From Saccharopolyspora_D taberi (GTDB lineage Bacteria; Actinomycetota; Actinomycetes; Mycobacteriales; Pseudonocardiaceae), in assembly GCF_039534165.1 (NCBI RefSeq), contig NZ_BAAAUX010000005.1, forward strand, positions 124,001 to 188,000: a stretch of 64,000 nucleotides of DNA. Direction: 5' to 3'. A program made the translations under genes and the position numbers. The notes beneath the pieces are model-generated. The model saw nothing but the letters and a program-made list of their open reading frames with translations, ran no database searches and had not been told where the DNA came from. This document shows, piece after piece, positions 44,033-51,709 of this stretch; position 1 is the first letter of the stretch, and the number at the start of each line of letters is the position of its first letter.

Positions 44033-44770
44033 GTGAGGATCCACGACGATCGCCCCGGTAGCGCGGGCGGCTACCCAGACGATCGCAATCAAGGCAGCAA
44101 CGCCCCGGCCGGGGCTGGCTTCCAGGGTCCCGCGGGTACCCAGGGCCTCGGCGTTCAGAAGCACAACTACTACGACGACGATGACGGCTACAGCGACGCC
44201 GACGCGACTTCGCTGGTCCGCAACCCCGCAGGCGACGACGTCTACTACGACGAGCTGCCCGCCGAGCGCAAGCCGTTCGGCTGGAACGCGGGCGCCGACC
44301 TGGGGCTGCTGATCCTGCGGCTGGCGCTCGGCGGCCTGTTCGCGGTCCACGGCGCGCAGAAGCTGTTCGGCGCCTTCGGCGGTCCGGGCCCGGAGGGCTT
44401 CGCGCAGGCGCTGACCGAGATGGGCTTCCAGCAGAGCGCCACGCTCGCGCTGATCACCGGCGGGACCGAGCTGGGCGCGGGCGCGCTCCTCGTGCTCGGC
44501 CTGTTCACCCCGCTCGCAGCGGCGGGCATCGTCGGGGTCATGGCCAACGCGGTCGCGGTGAAGTTCGGCGGCCCGTTCTTCAACACCGACGGCGGGTACG
44601 AGTTCGAGTCCACCCTCGGCGCGCTGGCGCTGGGCCTGATGTTCACCGGCCCCGGACGCGTCGCGCTGGACTACGGCCGGGTGTGGTTCCGCCGCCCGCT
44701 GACCTTCGGCTTCATCGCGCTGATCATCGCCGCGGGCGCCTCCGTCGCGGTGATCCTGCTGCTGCGCTGA
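44033..44770 (+). CDS. DoxX family membrane protein (Rv3005c-like)
   Basis: A 245-residue protein: about 85 hydrophilic residues, including a YYDDDD acidic run, then a four-helix DoxX domain (LGLLILRLALGGLFAVHGAQKLFGAFGGPG; TGGTELGAGALLVLGLFTPLAAAGIVGVMANAVAVKF; FEFESTLGALALGL-like). In mycobacteria Rv3005c DoxX associates with superoxide dismutase and a thiol protein in oxidative stress defence. GTG at 44033, with a TAGCCT box 8 bases upstream, suggests a leaderless transcript. Convergent with ilvD. Confidence 0.85.
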   Translation: MRIHDDRPGSAGGYPDDRNQGSNAPAGAGFQGPAGTQGLGVQKHNYYDDDDGYSDADATSLVRNPAGDDVYYDELPAERKPFGWNAGADLGLLILRLALGGLFAVHGAQKLFGAFGGPGPEGFAQALTEMGFQQSATLALITGGTELGAGALLVLGLFTPLAAAGIVGVMANAVAVKFGGPFFNTDGGYEFESTLGALALGLMFTGPGRVALDYGRVWFRRPLTFGFIALIIAAGASVAVILLLR

Positions 44771-44783
44771 ACGAGCGGAAGAA

Positions 44784-44818
44784 CGAGAACGGGCACCCCG
44801 TGCGGGTGCCCGTTCTCG
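44784..44818 (+). terminator. Intrinsic terminator after DoxX gene
   Basis: Perfect 15-bp stem (44784-44798 with 44804-44818), loop CGTGC, then CTTT. It starts 14 bases after the DoxX stop. Confidence 0.85.
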
Positions 44819-44832
44819 CTTTCCCAAGCCGA

Positions 44833-44865
44833 CCATCGTCCTCAAGCGGCGCAGCCGCCAGCCTT
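44833..44865. repeat. 34-bp hairpin repeat, inverted copy D
   Basis: Reverse-strand copy of the repeat at 24675, 35175 and 39921. 26 bases from CCATCGTCC to GCCGC match exactly; the distal end differs by one deletion and changes. It is again in a convergent gap (DoxX/ilvD), just downstream of the DoxX terminator. Confidence 0.75.
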
Positions 44866-44870
44866 CAAAG

Positions 44871-46715
44871 TCATTTGTTGACGTCGCGGACCGCGCCGTG
44901 GGAGGCCGACGTGGCCAGCCGCGCGTAGGCGCGCAGCGCGGCGGTCACCGGGCGCTCGCGGTCGGCGGGCTGCCACGGGTGCTCGCTCGCCTCCATCTTC
45001 GCCCGGCGCTCGGCCAGCACCTCGTCGTCCACCAGCAGTTCCAGCCTGCGCTCCCGGACGTCGATGCGGATCTGGTCGCCGTCCCGCACCAGCCCGATCG
45101 CGCCGCCGTTGGCGGCCTCGGGGGAGATGTGCCCGATCGAGAGCCCGGAGGATCCGCCGGAGAACCGGCCGTCGGTGATCAGCGCGCACTTCTTGCCCAG
45201 GCCGGAGCCCTTCAGGAACGCCGTCGGGTGCAGCATCTCCTGCATGCCGGGACCGCCCGCCGGGCCCTCGTAGCGGATGACCAGCACCTCGCCGGGCTGG
45301 ATCTCGCGCTTGAGGATCGCCGAGACCGCCTGCTCCTGGCTCTCCAGCACCCGCGCCGGGCCCTGGAACGTCCAGAGCTCCTCCTCGACGCCCGCGGTCT
45401 TGACCACCGCGCCGTCCTCGGCGAGGTTGCCGCGCAGCACCGCCAGCCCGCCGTCGGCGGTGTAGGCGTGCTCGACGTCGCGGATGCAGCCGCCTGCGGC
45501 GTCGGTGTCCAAAGAGGACCACCGGTTGTCGGTGGAGAACGCCTTCGTGGTGCGCACCCCGCCCGGCGCGGCGTGGAACAGCTCCAGCGCCTCCGCCGAC
45601 GGCGACGCACCGCGGATGTCCCAGGTGGACAGCCACTCGGTGAGGCTCGCGCTGTGCACCGAGGCGACGTCGCGGTGCAGCATCCCGGCCCGGTCCAGCT
45701 CGCCGAGGATCGCGGTGATGCCGCCCGCCCGGTGCACGTCCTCCATGTGGTAGTCGGAGTTCGGGCTGACCTTCGACAGGCACGGCACCCGGCGGCTGAT
45801 CGCCTCGATGTCCTCCAGGGTGAAGTCGATCTCGCCCTCGCGGGCGGCGGCCAGCGTGTGCAGGACGGTGTTGGTCGACCCGCCCATCGCCATGTCCAGC
45901 GCCATCGCGTTCTCGAACGCCTGCTTGTTGGCCACCGAGCGCGGCAGCACCGACTCGTCGTCGTCCTGGTACCAGCGCTTGGCGATCCGCACCACGGTGC
46001 GGCCGGCCTCCTGGAACAGCGCGCGGCGGGCGGCGTGGGTGGCCAGCGTGGAGCCGTTGCCGGGCAGCGCCAGGCCCAGCGCCTCGGTGAGGCAGTTCAT
46101 CGAGTTCGCGGTGAACATGCCCGAGCACGAGCCGCAGGTCGGGCACGCCGACCGCTCGACCTCGCTGAGCCCGTCGTCGTCGACCTCGGAGCTGGCCGAC
46201 GCGGCGATGGTGGTGATCAGGTCGGTCGGCGCGTGCGCCACGCCCTCGACCACGACCGCCTTGCCCGCCTCCATCGGACCGCCGGAGACGAACACGGCCG
46301 GGATGTTGAGCCGCATCGCCGCGTTGAGCATGCCCGGCGTGATCTTGTCGCAGTTCGAGATGCACACCAGCGCGTCGGCCTGGTGCGCGTTGACCATGTA
46401 CTCCACCGAGTCGGCGATCAGCTCGCGGGAGGGCAGCGAGTACAGCATGCCGCCGTGGCCCATGGCGATGCCGTCGTCCACGGCGATCGTGTGGAACTCG
46501 CGCGGCACCCCGCCCGCCTCGCGGATGGTCTCGGCCACCACGTCGCCGAGGTCCCGGAGGTGCACGTGACCCGGCACGAACTGGGTGTAGGAGTTGGCGA
46601 TCGCCACGATCGGCTTGCCGAAGTCGTCGTCGGTCATCCCGGTGGCCCGCCACAGCGACCGAGCGCCTGCGGCATTCCGGCCGTGGGTGGTGGTGCGAGA
46701 ACGCAGCTGGGGCAT
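44871..46715 (-). CDS. ilvD: Dihydroxy-acid dehydratase
   Basis: A 614-residue Fe-S dehydratase that makes the 2-keto acids for isoleucine and valine (and leucine). Cluster cysteines are in CISNCDKITPGMLNAAM and CPTCGSCSGMFTANSMNCLTEALG; the catalytic C-terminal segment includes GRFSGGSSGLSIGHISPEA. It should work after IlvC in the pathway encoded to its right. ATG at 46715. It lies on the opposite strand from ilvBNC and may share a transcript with the PH-domain gene upstream (149-base gap). Confidence 0.96.
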   Translation of the reverse strand: MPQLRSRTTTHGRNAAGARSLWRATGMTDDDFGKPIVAIANSYTQFVPGHVHLRDLGDVVAETIREAGGVPREFHTIAVDDGIAMGHGGMLYSLPSRELIADSVEYMVNAHQADALVCISNCDKITPGMLNAAMRLNIPAVFVSGGPMEAGKAVVVEGVAHAPTDLITTIAASASSEVDDDGLSEVERSACPTCGSCSGMFTANSMNCLTEALGLALPGNGSTLATHAARRALFQEAGRTVVRIAKRWYQDDDESVLPRSVANKQAFENAMALDMAMGGSTNTVLHTLAAAREGEIDFTLEDIEAISRRVPCLSKVSPNSDYHMEDVHRAGGITAILGELDRAGMLHRDVASVHSASLTEWLSTWDIRGASPSAEALELFHAAPGGVRTTKAFSTDNRWSSLDTDAAGGCIRDVEHAYTADGGLAVLRGNLAEDGAVVKTAGVEEELWTFQGPARVLESQEQAVSAILKREIQPGEVLVIRYEGPAGGPGMQEMLHPTAFLKGSGLGKKCALITDGRFSGGSSGLSIGHISPEAANGGAIGLVRDGDQIRIDVRERRLELLVDDEVLAERRAKMEASEHPWQPADRERPVTAALRAYARLATSASHGAVRDVNK

Positions 46716-46864
46716 TTCACATCTCAGTTCCTGGGAGACCGCCACCTGGCCGGTGGCGGATGGGTGCGGCGCCCCGGGGCATGTTCCGGCCCGGGGGACA
46801 TCCCCGCCGTGGTGCGCGTTCGGGGTGCCGGGCGCGAGCGGGGGCGAGCGCGGTGGATCCGAGG

Positions 46865-47356
46865 CTACTCCGCCGAATCCGGGCGCTCGGACTCCCCGGT
46901 GTCCGCATCTCGGGACGGTGCCGTCGGGTCCGCCAGCCTGCCGCCGCTGAGCGCGGCCAGCCGGGGCAGGTCCCGCACCCGCACGGCGGGCAGCTCGACC
47001 TCCTTGCCCGAGGACAGCACCGCCCTGAGCCAGCGCTTCTGGTCCAGCCGCAGCGAGGCCAGCTCGTCCCAGCCGAACCTGGTGCTGCCCAGCACCCGGC
47101 GGGCGGTCACGCCCTCGGCGTTGACCGTGGTCCGGGTGCGCAGCACCCACACCGCGATCGCCAGCGGGACGAGGTAGATCGACAGCGCCCACGGGCCCGC
47201 GGACCAGGCCACCGGGGTCGCGCCCGCGACCAGGGTCACCGCGGCCAGCAGCGCGACCGGGGTGATCCGGAAGGTCAGCGCGGACGGCTGTGACGCAGCT
47301 CTCGTGTCCTCGTTCGCAGCGTTCTCGGGCTCGGGATTGTCCGGGGTTTCGCTCAC
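46865..47356 (-). CDS. cfp6: PH domain-containing protein (CFP6/Rv3004-like)
   Basis: A 163-residue protein with two hydrophobic helices (FRITPVALLAAVTLVAGATPVAWSAGPWALSIYLVPLAIAVWVL) followed by a bacterial PH-like fold (TTVNAEGVTARRVLGSTRFGWDELASLRLDQKRWLRAVLSSGKEVELPAVRVRDLPRLAALSGG). It matches the position and design of M. tuberculosis low-molecular-weight antigen CFP6 (Rv3004), next to ilvB. N- and C-termini are acidic. Function unknown. Divergent from ilvB. Confidence 0.82.
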   Translation of the reverse strand: MSETPDNPEPENAANEDTRAASQPSALTFRITPVALLAAVTLVAGATPVAWSAGPWALSIYLVPLAIAVWVLRTRTTVNAEGVTARRVLGSTRFGWDELASLRLDQKRWLRAVLSSGKEVELPAVRVRDLPRLAALSGGRLADPTAPSRDADTGESERPDSAE

Positions 47357-47450
47357 GGTCCGATGTTCCCACCTGCGGTTTCCGTCCCCCTCGCGGGTAC
47401 TGCCACCCCCGGCCGAGCGTCCAGGATCTGGGAAGATCGTCCCGCATGGT

Positions 47451-47480
47451 TTGACGCGATGATGTCCTTGCCGTTAACGT
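47451..47480 (+). promoter_or_regulatory. ilvB promoter (leaderless leader-peptide transcript)
   Basis: TTGACG at 47451-47456 and TAACGT at 47475-47480, 18 bases apart. The predicted start of transcription is at or within a base or two of the leader peptide ATG at 47488. Confidence 0.65.
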
Positions 47481-47487
47481 CGCTGGC

Positions 47488-47538
47488 ATGCAGCGACTGA
47501 ACGACCTTCTCGTAATTTCCTGGCGCGTCGACGCCTAG
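47488..47538 (+). CDS. ilvL: ilvB leader peptide (attenuator)
   Basis: A 16-residue ORF, MQRLNDLLVISWRVDA, with six branched-chain residues and a run Leu-Leu-Val-Ile at codons 7-10. It begins at the predicted transcription start, has no ribosome site (leaderless) and ends inside the first arm of a downstream hairpin. This is the layout of ribosome-mediated attenuation: slow reading of Leu, Val or Ile codons should alter folding and allow read-through into ilvB. Confidence 0.75.
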   Translation: MQRLNDLLVISWRVDA

Positions 47539-47562
47539 GAAGTTTCGTTCGTCGACGCGCCA
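47521..47562 (+). promoter_or_regulatory. Attenuator hairpin overlapping the ilvB leader peptide
   Basis: Perfect 12-bp pairing of TGGCGCGTCGAC (47521-47532) with GTCGACGCGCCA (47551-47562). The first arm is the last codons of the leader ORF; the second arm shares one base with the terminator's first arm. Confidence 0.7.
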
Positions 47563-47600
47563 ACCCTCGTTGGACCACCTGTGGTCTGCGGGGGTTTTTT
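47562..47600 (+). terminator. ilvB attenuator terminator
   Basis: Arms AACCCTCG (47562-47569) and CGGGGGTT (47589-47596), with an inner 5-bp hairpin (47573-47586), followed by TTTTTT ending at 47600. It lies 50 bases before the ilvB ATG at 47651. Confidence 0.75.
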
Positions 47601-47650
47601 CGTGCCCGGCTCCAATCCAACCCCCGCCCTCCGACTCAGAGGCAGATCCG

Positions 47651-49483
47651 ATGACCAGCGCCAACACCAGGCAGAGTCCGGTCCCGGCACCCCCGCCGGG
47701 GCAACGTCCCAAGCCCGCACCGCCCGGCGGAGCCCCCGTGAAGGTCACCGGCGCGCAGTCGCTCGTGCGCTCGCTGGAGGCCGTGGGCTGCGAGGTCGTC
47801 TTCGGCATTCCGGGTGGCACGATCCTTCCCTCCTACGACCCGCTCCTGGACTCCACCAAGGTCCGGCACGTGCTGGTCCGCCACGAGCAGGGCGCCGGGC
47901 ACGCCGCGACCGGGTACGCCCAGGCCACCGGCAAGGTCGGGGTCTGCATGGCCACCTCCGGGCCGGGCGCGACCAACCTGGTCACCCCGCTGGCCGACGC
48001 GCACATGGACTCGGTGCCGGTGGTGGCGATCACCGGGCAGCAGAGCACCGGCCTGATCGGCACCGACGCGTTCCAGGAAGCCGACATCTGCGGCATCACG
48101 CTGCCGATCACCAAGCACAACTTCCTGGTCACCGACCCCGACGACATCCCGCGGACGATCGCCGAGGCGTTCTACATCGCGGGCAGCGGCAGGCCCGGTC
48201 CGGTGCTGGTCGACATCCCCAAGGACGTCCAGCAGGCCACCACCTCGTTCGCCTGGCCGCCGGAGATGAAGCTGCCCGGCTACCGCCCGACCAGCAAGCC
48301 GCACGGCAAGCAGGTCCGCGAGGCGGCCAAGCTGATCACCGCCGCGCGGCGGCCGGTCCTCTACGTCGGCGGCGGCGTGCTCAAGGCCGAGGCCACCGCG
48401 GAGCTGCGCGCGCTCGCCGAGAAGACCGGCATCCCGGTCGTGACGACCCTGATGGCGCGCGGCGGCTTCCCCGACTCGCACCCGCAGCACCTGGGCATGC
48501 CGGGCATGCACGGCACCGTCGCCGCCGTCGCCGCGATGCAGCGCGCCGACCTGCTGATCGCGCTGGGCACCCGGTTCGACGACCGGGTCACCGGCCAGCT
48601 GTCGTCGTTCGCGCCCGAGGCCAAGGTCGTGCACGCCGACATCGACCCGGCCGAGATCTCCAAGAACCGCACCGCCGACGTCCCGATCGTCGGGGACTGC
48701 AAGGACGTCATCACCGAGCTGATCGACGCCGTCCGGACCGCCACCGAGGAGCACGGCACCGCCGACCTCGAACCCTGGTGGGAGCTGCTGCGCGACTGGC
48801 GCGACACCTACCCGCTGGGCTACGAGTGGCCGTCGGACGGCAGCCTGTCGCCGGAGTACGTCATCGAGCGGCTGGGCAAGCTGGTCGGCCCGGACGCGAT
48901 CTACACCGCCGGCGTCGGGCAGCACCAGATGTGGGCCGCGCAGTTCGTCAGCTACGAGAACCCGCGCACCTGGCTCAACTCCGGCGGCCTGGGCACGATG
49001 GGCTACGCGGTGCCCGCCGCGATGGGCGCCAAGGCCGGGATGCCCGACAAGACCGTCTGGGCCATCGACGGCGACGGCTGCTTCCAGATGACCAACCAGG
49101 AGCTCGCCACCTGCGCCATCGAGGACCTGCCCATCAAGGTGGCGCTCATCAACAACGGCAACCTGGGTATGGTCCGTCAGTGGCAGAACCTGTTCTACGC
49201 CGAGCGCTACTCACACAGTGACCTCGGCACCCACAAGCACCGCATCCCGGACTTCAAGCTGCTGGCCGAGGCGCTCGGCGGCGTCGGCCTGCGGTGCGAG
49301 TCCAAAGAGGACGTCGACAGCGTCATCCAGCGGGCGATGGAGATCAACGACCGACCCGTCGTGGTCGACTTCGTGGTGGGCAAGGACGCGCAGGTGTGGC
49401 CGATGGTGGCCGCGGGAACCGGAAACGACGAGATCATGGCGGCGCGCGGCATCCGCCCGCTGTTCGACGAGGACGAGGGGTGA
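47651..49483 (+). CDS. ilvB: Acetolactate synthase large subunit
   Basis: A 610-residue ThDP enzyme, first common step of valine, leucine and isoleucine synthesis. EVVFGIPGGTILPSYDPLL carries the ThDP glutamate region with VRHEQGAGHAATGYA (catalytic Glu), and the C-terminal metal/ThDP motif GDGCFQMTNQELATCAIEDLPIKVALINN is present. About 30 Pro-rich residues precede the fold. ATG at 47651. First gene of ilvB-ilvN-ilvC, controlled by the leader and terminator upstream. Confidence 0.97.
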   Translation: MTSANTRQSPVPAPPPGQRPKPAPPGGAPVKVTGAQSLVRSLEAVGCEVVFGIPGGTILPSYDPLLDSTKVRHVLVRHEQGAGHAATGYAQATGKVGVCMATSGPGATNLVTPLADAHMDSVPVVAITGQQSTGLIGTDAFQEADICGITLPITKHNFLVTDPDDIPRTIAEAFYIAGSGRPGPVLVDIPKDVQQATTSFAWPPEMKLPGYRPTSKPHGKQVREAAKLITAARRPVLYVGGGVLKAEATAELRALAEKTGIPVVTTLMARGGFPDSHPQHLGMPGMHGTVAAVAAMQRADLLIALGTRFDDRVTGQLSSFAPEAKVVHADIDPAEISKNRTADVPIVGDCKDVITELIDAVRTATEEHGTADLEPWWELLRDWRDTYPLGYEWPSDGSLSPEYVIERLGKLVGPDAIYTAGVGQHQMWAAQFVSYENPRTWLNSGGLGTMGYAVPAAMGAKAGMPDKTVWAIDGDGCFQMTNQELATCAIEDLPIKVALINNGNLGMVRQWQNLFYAERYSHSDLGTHKHRIPDFKLLAEALGGVGLRCESKEDVDSVIQRAMEINDRPVVVDFVVGKDAQVWPMVAAGTGNDEIMAARGIRPLFDEDEG

Positions 49484-49998
49484 GCGCGCCGATGAGCCGA
49501 CACACGCTCAGCGTCTTGGTGGAGAACGTCCCCGGCGTGCTGGCCAGGGTCTCCGGGCTGTTCTCCCGGCGCAGCTTCAACATCGAGTCCCTGGCGGTGG
49601 GGCCGACCGAGCACCCGGACATCTCCCGGATGACCATCGTGGTCGCGGTCTCCGACCAGCCGCTGGAGCAGGTCACCAAGCAGCTCAACAAGCTGGTCAA
49701 CGTGATCAAGATCGTGGAGCTGGAGACCGGCTCCGCGGTGCAGCGGGAACTGCTGCTGGTCAAGGTCCGCGCCGACGCCTCGGTGCGCAGCCAGGTCCTG
49801 GAGACCGTGCAGCTGTTCCGGGCCAAGGTGGTCGACGTCTCGCCGGAGGCGCTGACCATCGAGGCGACCGGTGACGCCGACAAGCTGGACGCGCTGCTGC
49901 GCATGCTGGAGCCCTACGGGGTCCGGGAGATGGTCCAGTCGGGGACGATCGCGATAGGCCGCGGCCCGCGTTCCATCACCGCGACCGCGGTCCGCTGA
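49480..49998 (+). CDS. ilvN: Acetolactate synthase small (regulatory) subunit
   Basis: A 172-residue ACT-domain protein: HTLSVLVENVPGVLARVSGLFSRRSFNIESLAVGPTEHPDISRMTIVV, then the C-terminal regulatory region. It raises IlvB activity and confers feedback inhibition, mainly by valine. GTG 49480 overlaps ilvB stop (GTGA) and aligns better with mycobacterial IlvN; ATG 49492 is an alternative. 50 bases upstream of ilvC. Confidence 0.95.
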   Translation: MSAPMSRHTLSVLVENVPGVLARVSGLFSRRSFNIESLAVGPTEHPDISRMTIVVAVSDQPLEQVTKQLNKLVNVIKIVELETGSAVQRELLLVKVRADASVRSQVLETVQLFRAKVVDVSPEALTIEATGDADKLDALLRMLEPYGVREMVQSGTIAIGRGPRSITATAVR

Positions 49999-50048
49999 GC
50001 GACTCCGCCACAGGCAAGAGATTTCCCTGAAAGGAACAAGGAAGCACC

Positions 50049-51044
50049 ATGGCAACTGAGATCTTCTACGACGCCGACGCCGACCTGGGCATCGTGCAGG
50101 GCCGCAAGGTCGCGGTCATCGGCTACGGCAGCCAGGGCCACGCGCACGCCCTGAGCCTGCGGGACTCCGGTGTGGACGTCCGGATCGGACTGCCGGAGGG
50201 CTCGAAGTCGCGCGCCAAGGCCGAGGAGGAGGGCCTGCGCGTGCTCACCCCGGCGGAGGCAGCCGCCGAGGCCGACCTGATCATGATCCTGGCGCCGGAC
50301 ACCAAGCAGCGCCAGATCTACGCCGACGACATCGCCCCGAACCTCAACAGCGGGGACGCGCTGTTCTTCGGCCACGGCTTCAACATCCGCTACGGCCTGA
50401 TCCAGCCGCCGTCCGATGTGGACGTCGCGATGGTCGCGCCGAAGGGCCCGGGCCACCTGGTGCGCCGCCAGTTCGTCGACGGCAAGGGCGTGCCGTGCCT
50501 GATCGCGGTCGAGCAGGACGCCACCGGCGGCGCCCAGGCGTTGGCGCTGTCCTACGCCGCGGGCATCGGCGGTGCGCGCGCGGGCGTCATCAAGACCACC
50601 TTCACCGAGGAGACCGAGACCGACCTGTTCGGCGAGCAGGCGGTGCTCTGCGGCGGTGCCAGCGCGCTGGTGCAGACCGGCTTCGAGGTGCTGGTGGAGG
50701 CCGGTTACCAGCCGGAGATCGCCTACTTCGAGGTGCTGCACGAGCTCAAGCTGATCGTGGACCTGATGTGGGAGGGCGGCATCGCGGGCCAGCGCTACTC
50801 CATCAGCGACACCGCGGAGTACGGCGACCTCAGCCGCGGCCCGCGGGTGATCGACGCCCACGTCAAGGAGTCGATGCGCAAGATCCTGGCCGAGATCCAG
50901 GACGGCACCTTCGCCAAGGAGTGGGTGGCCGAGGACGAGGCGGGCCGCCCGAACTTCACCAAGCTCCAGGAAGCGGGCAACGCCCACCAGATCGAAGAGG
51001 TCGGCAAGAAGCTGCGGGCTCTCATGAGCTGGACTCAGCGCTGA
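50049..51044 (+). CDS. ilvC: Ketol-acid reductoisomerase (NADP)
   Basis: A 331-residue class I reductoisomerase that isomerises and reduces acetolactate. The dinucleotide fold GYGSQGHAHALSLRDSG begins at residue 25; the metal-binding segment is FTEETETDLFGEQAVLCGGASALVQTGFE and the C-terminal substrate residues are in AEYGDLSRGPRVI. ATG follows AAAGGAAC. End of the ilvBNC operon, closed by the hairpin at 51115. Confidence 0.97.
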   Translation: MATEIFYDADADLGIVQGRKVAVIGYGSQGHAHALSLRDSGVDVRIGLPEGSKSRAKAEEEGLRVLTPAEAAAEADLIMILAPDTKQRQIYADDIAPNLNSGDALFFGHGFNIRYGLIQPPSDVDVAMVAPKGPGHLVRRQFVDGKGVPCLIAVEQDATGGAQALALSYAAGIGGARAGVIKTTFTEETETDLFGEQAVLCGGASALVQTGFEVLVEAGYQPEIAYFEVLHELKLIVDLMWEGGIAGQRYSISDTAEYGDLSRGPRVIDAHVKESMRKILAEIQDGTFAKEWVAEDEAGRPNFTKLQEAGNAHQIEEVGKKLRALMSWTQR

Positions 51045-51114
51045 TTCGTCGCTGAGCGGCGCGCAAGCGCCTCCGGCCGGAGGTCTTTTCCCGCAGCCGC
51101 AGCACTTTCCACGA

Positions 51115-51152
51115 CCGGGCCCGGCGATCCCCACGAGGATCGCCGGGCCCGG
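51115..51152 (+). terminator. ilvC terminator
   Basis: Perfect 16-bp stem (51115-51130 with 51137-51152) with a six-base loop, followed by TGGCATTT. A long GC stem, as usual in actinobacteria; 70 bases after ilvC. Confidence 0.85.
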
Positions 51153-51285
51153 TGGCATTTCCCACCTTCACCAGATCGTGGCATCCCCACCCCGAGAGAA
51201 CCGCGAATTGTGGAGAATTTTCATGAAAAATAGCCCCGAACGGAGGTAGCGCAACTCGATCGCCGTCGGCGATAGAGTGCGGACC

Positions 51286-51531
51286 GTGAACGAACAGAAC
51301 GAAATCGTCGACGACAAAGCGCACATCAGGCACAAGTTGGACTTCACGCGCGCGGAATGGATCACCAGCACCGAGGACGACGAGGAACCCGGTGTGGAGG
51401 TGGCCTTCGTCGACGGCTACGTCGGCATGCGCAACGGTGCCGATCCGGAGGGTCCCGTGCTGGTCTTCACTCCCGAGGAGTGGGACGCGTTCGTGGCGGG
51501 CGCCAAGGACGGCGAGTTCGACGAGCCGTGA
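51286..51531 (+). CDS. DUF397 domain-containing protein
   Basis: An 81-residue protein. WITSTEDDEEPGVEVAFVDGYVGMRNGADPEGPVLVFTPEEWDAFVAGAKDGEF has the DUF397 pattern (VEVA...RxxxxPxGPVLxFTPxEWxAF). In Streptomyces such proteins pair with Scr1-type helix-turn-helix partners; none is adjacent here. GTG 51286 is preferred because a TAGAGT box (51273-51278) lies seven bases upstream, suggesting a leaderless transcript; GTG 51277 is the alternative. Function unknown. Confidence 0.72.
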   Translation: MNEQNEIVDDKAHIRHKLDFTRAEWITSTEDDEEPGVEVAFVDGYVGMRNGADPEGPVLVFTPEEWDAFVAGAKDGEFDEP

Positions 51532-51709
51532 GGGATTCCGGTGCGGTGCCGGGAGAATCCGCCGATCGGCCCAGGCGTGCCGATACACCGCACCGGTGAT
51601 CCGGGCTACACCCTTGTGAACGGATTCTCAATCCCCCGTTAAACTTCCCATCCGTCCGGGCACAACGTGGTGCCCTGCTTCGACCGTGATCTCTCTTTGG
51701 AGCGCGCCC

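Noticed and set aside
47451..47650. T-box riboswitch upstream of ilvB
   Set aside because: No T-box consensus bulge or specifier loop recognised; the Leu-Leu-Val-Ile leader ORF explains the region better.
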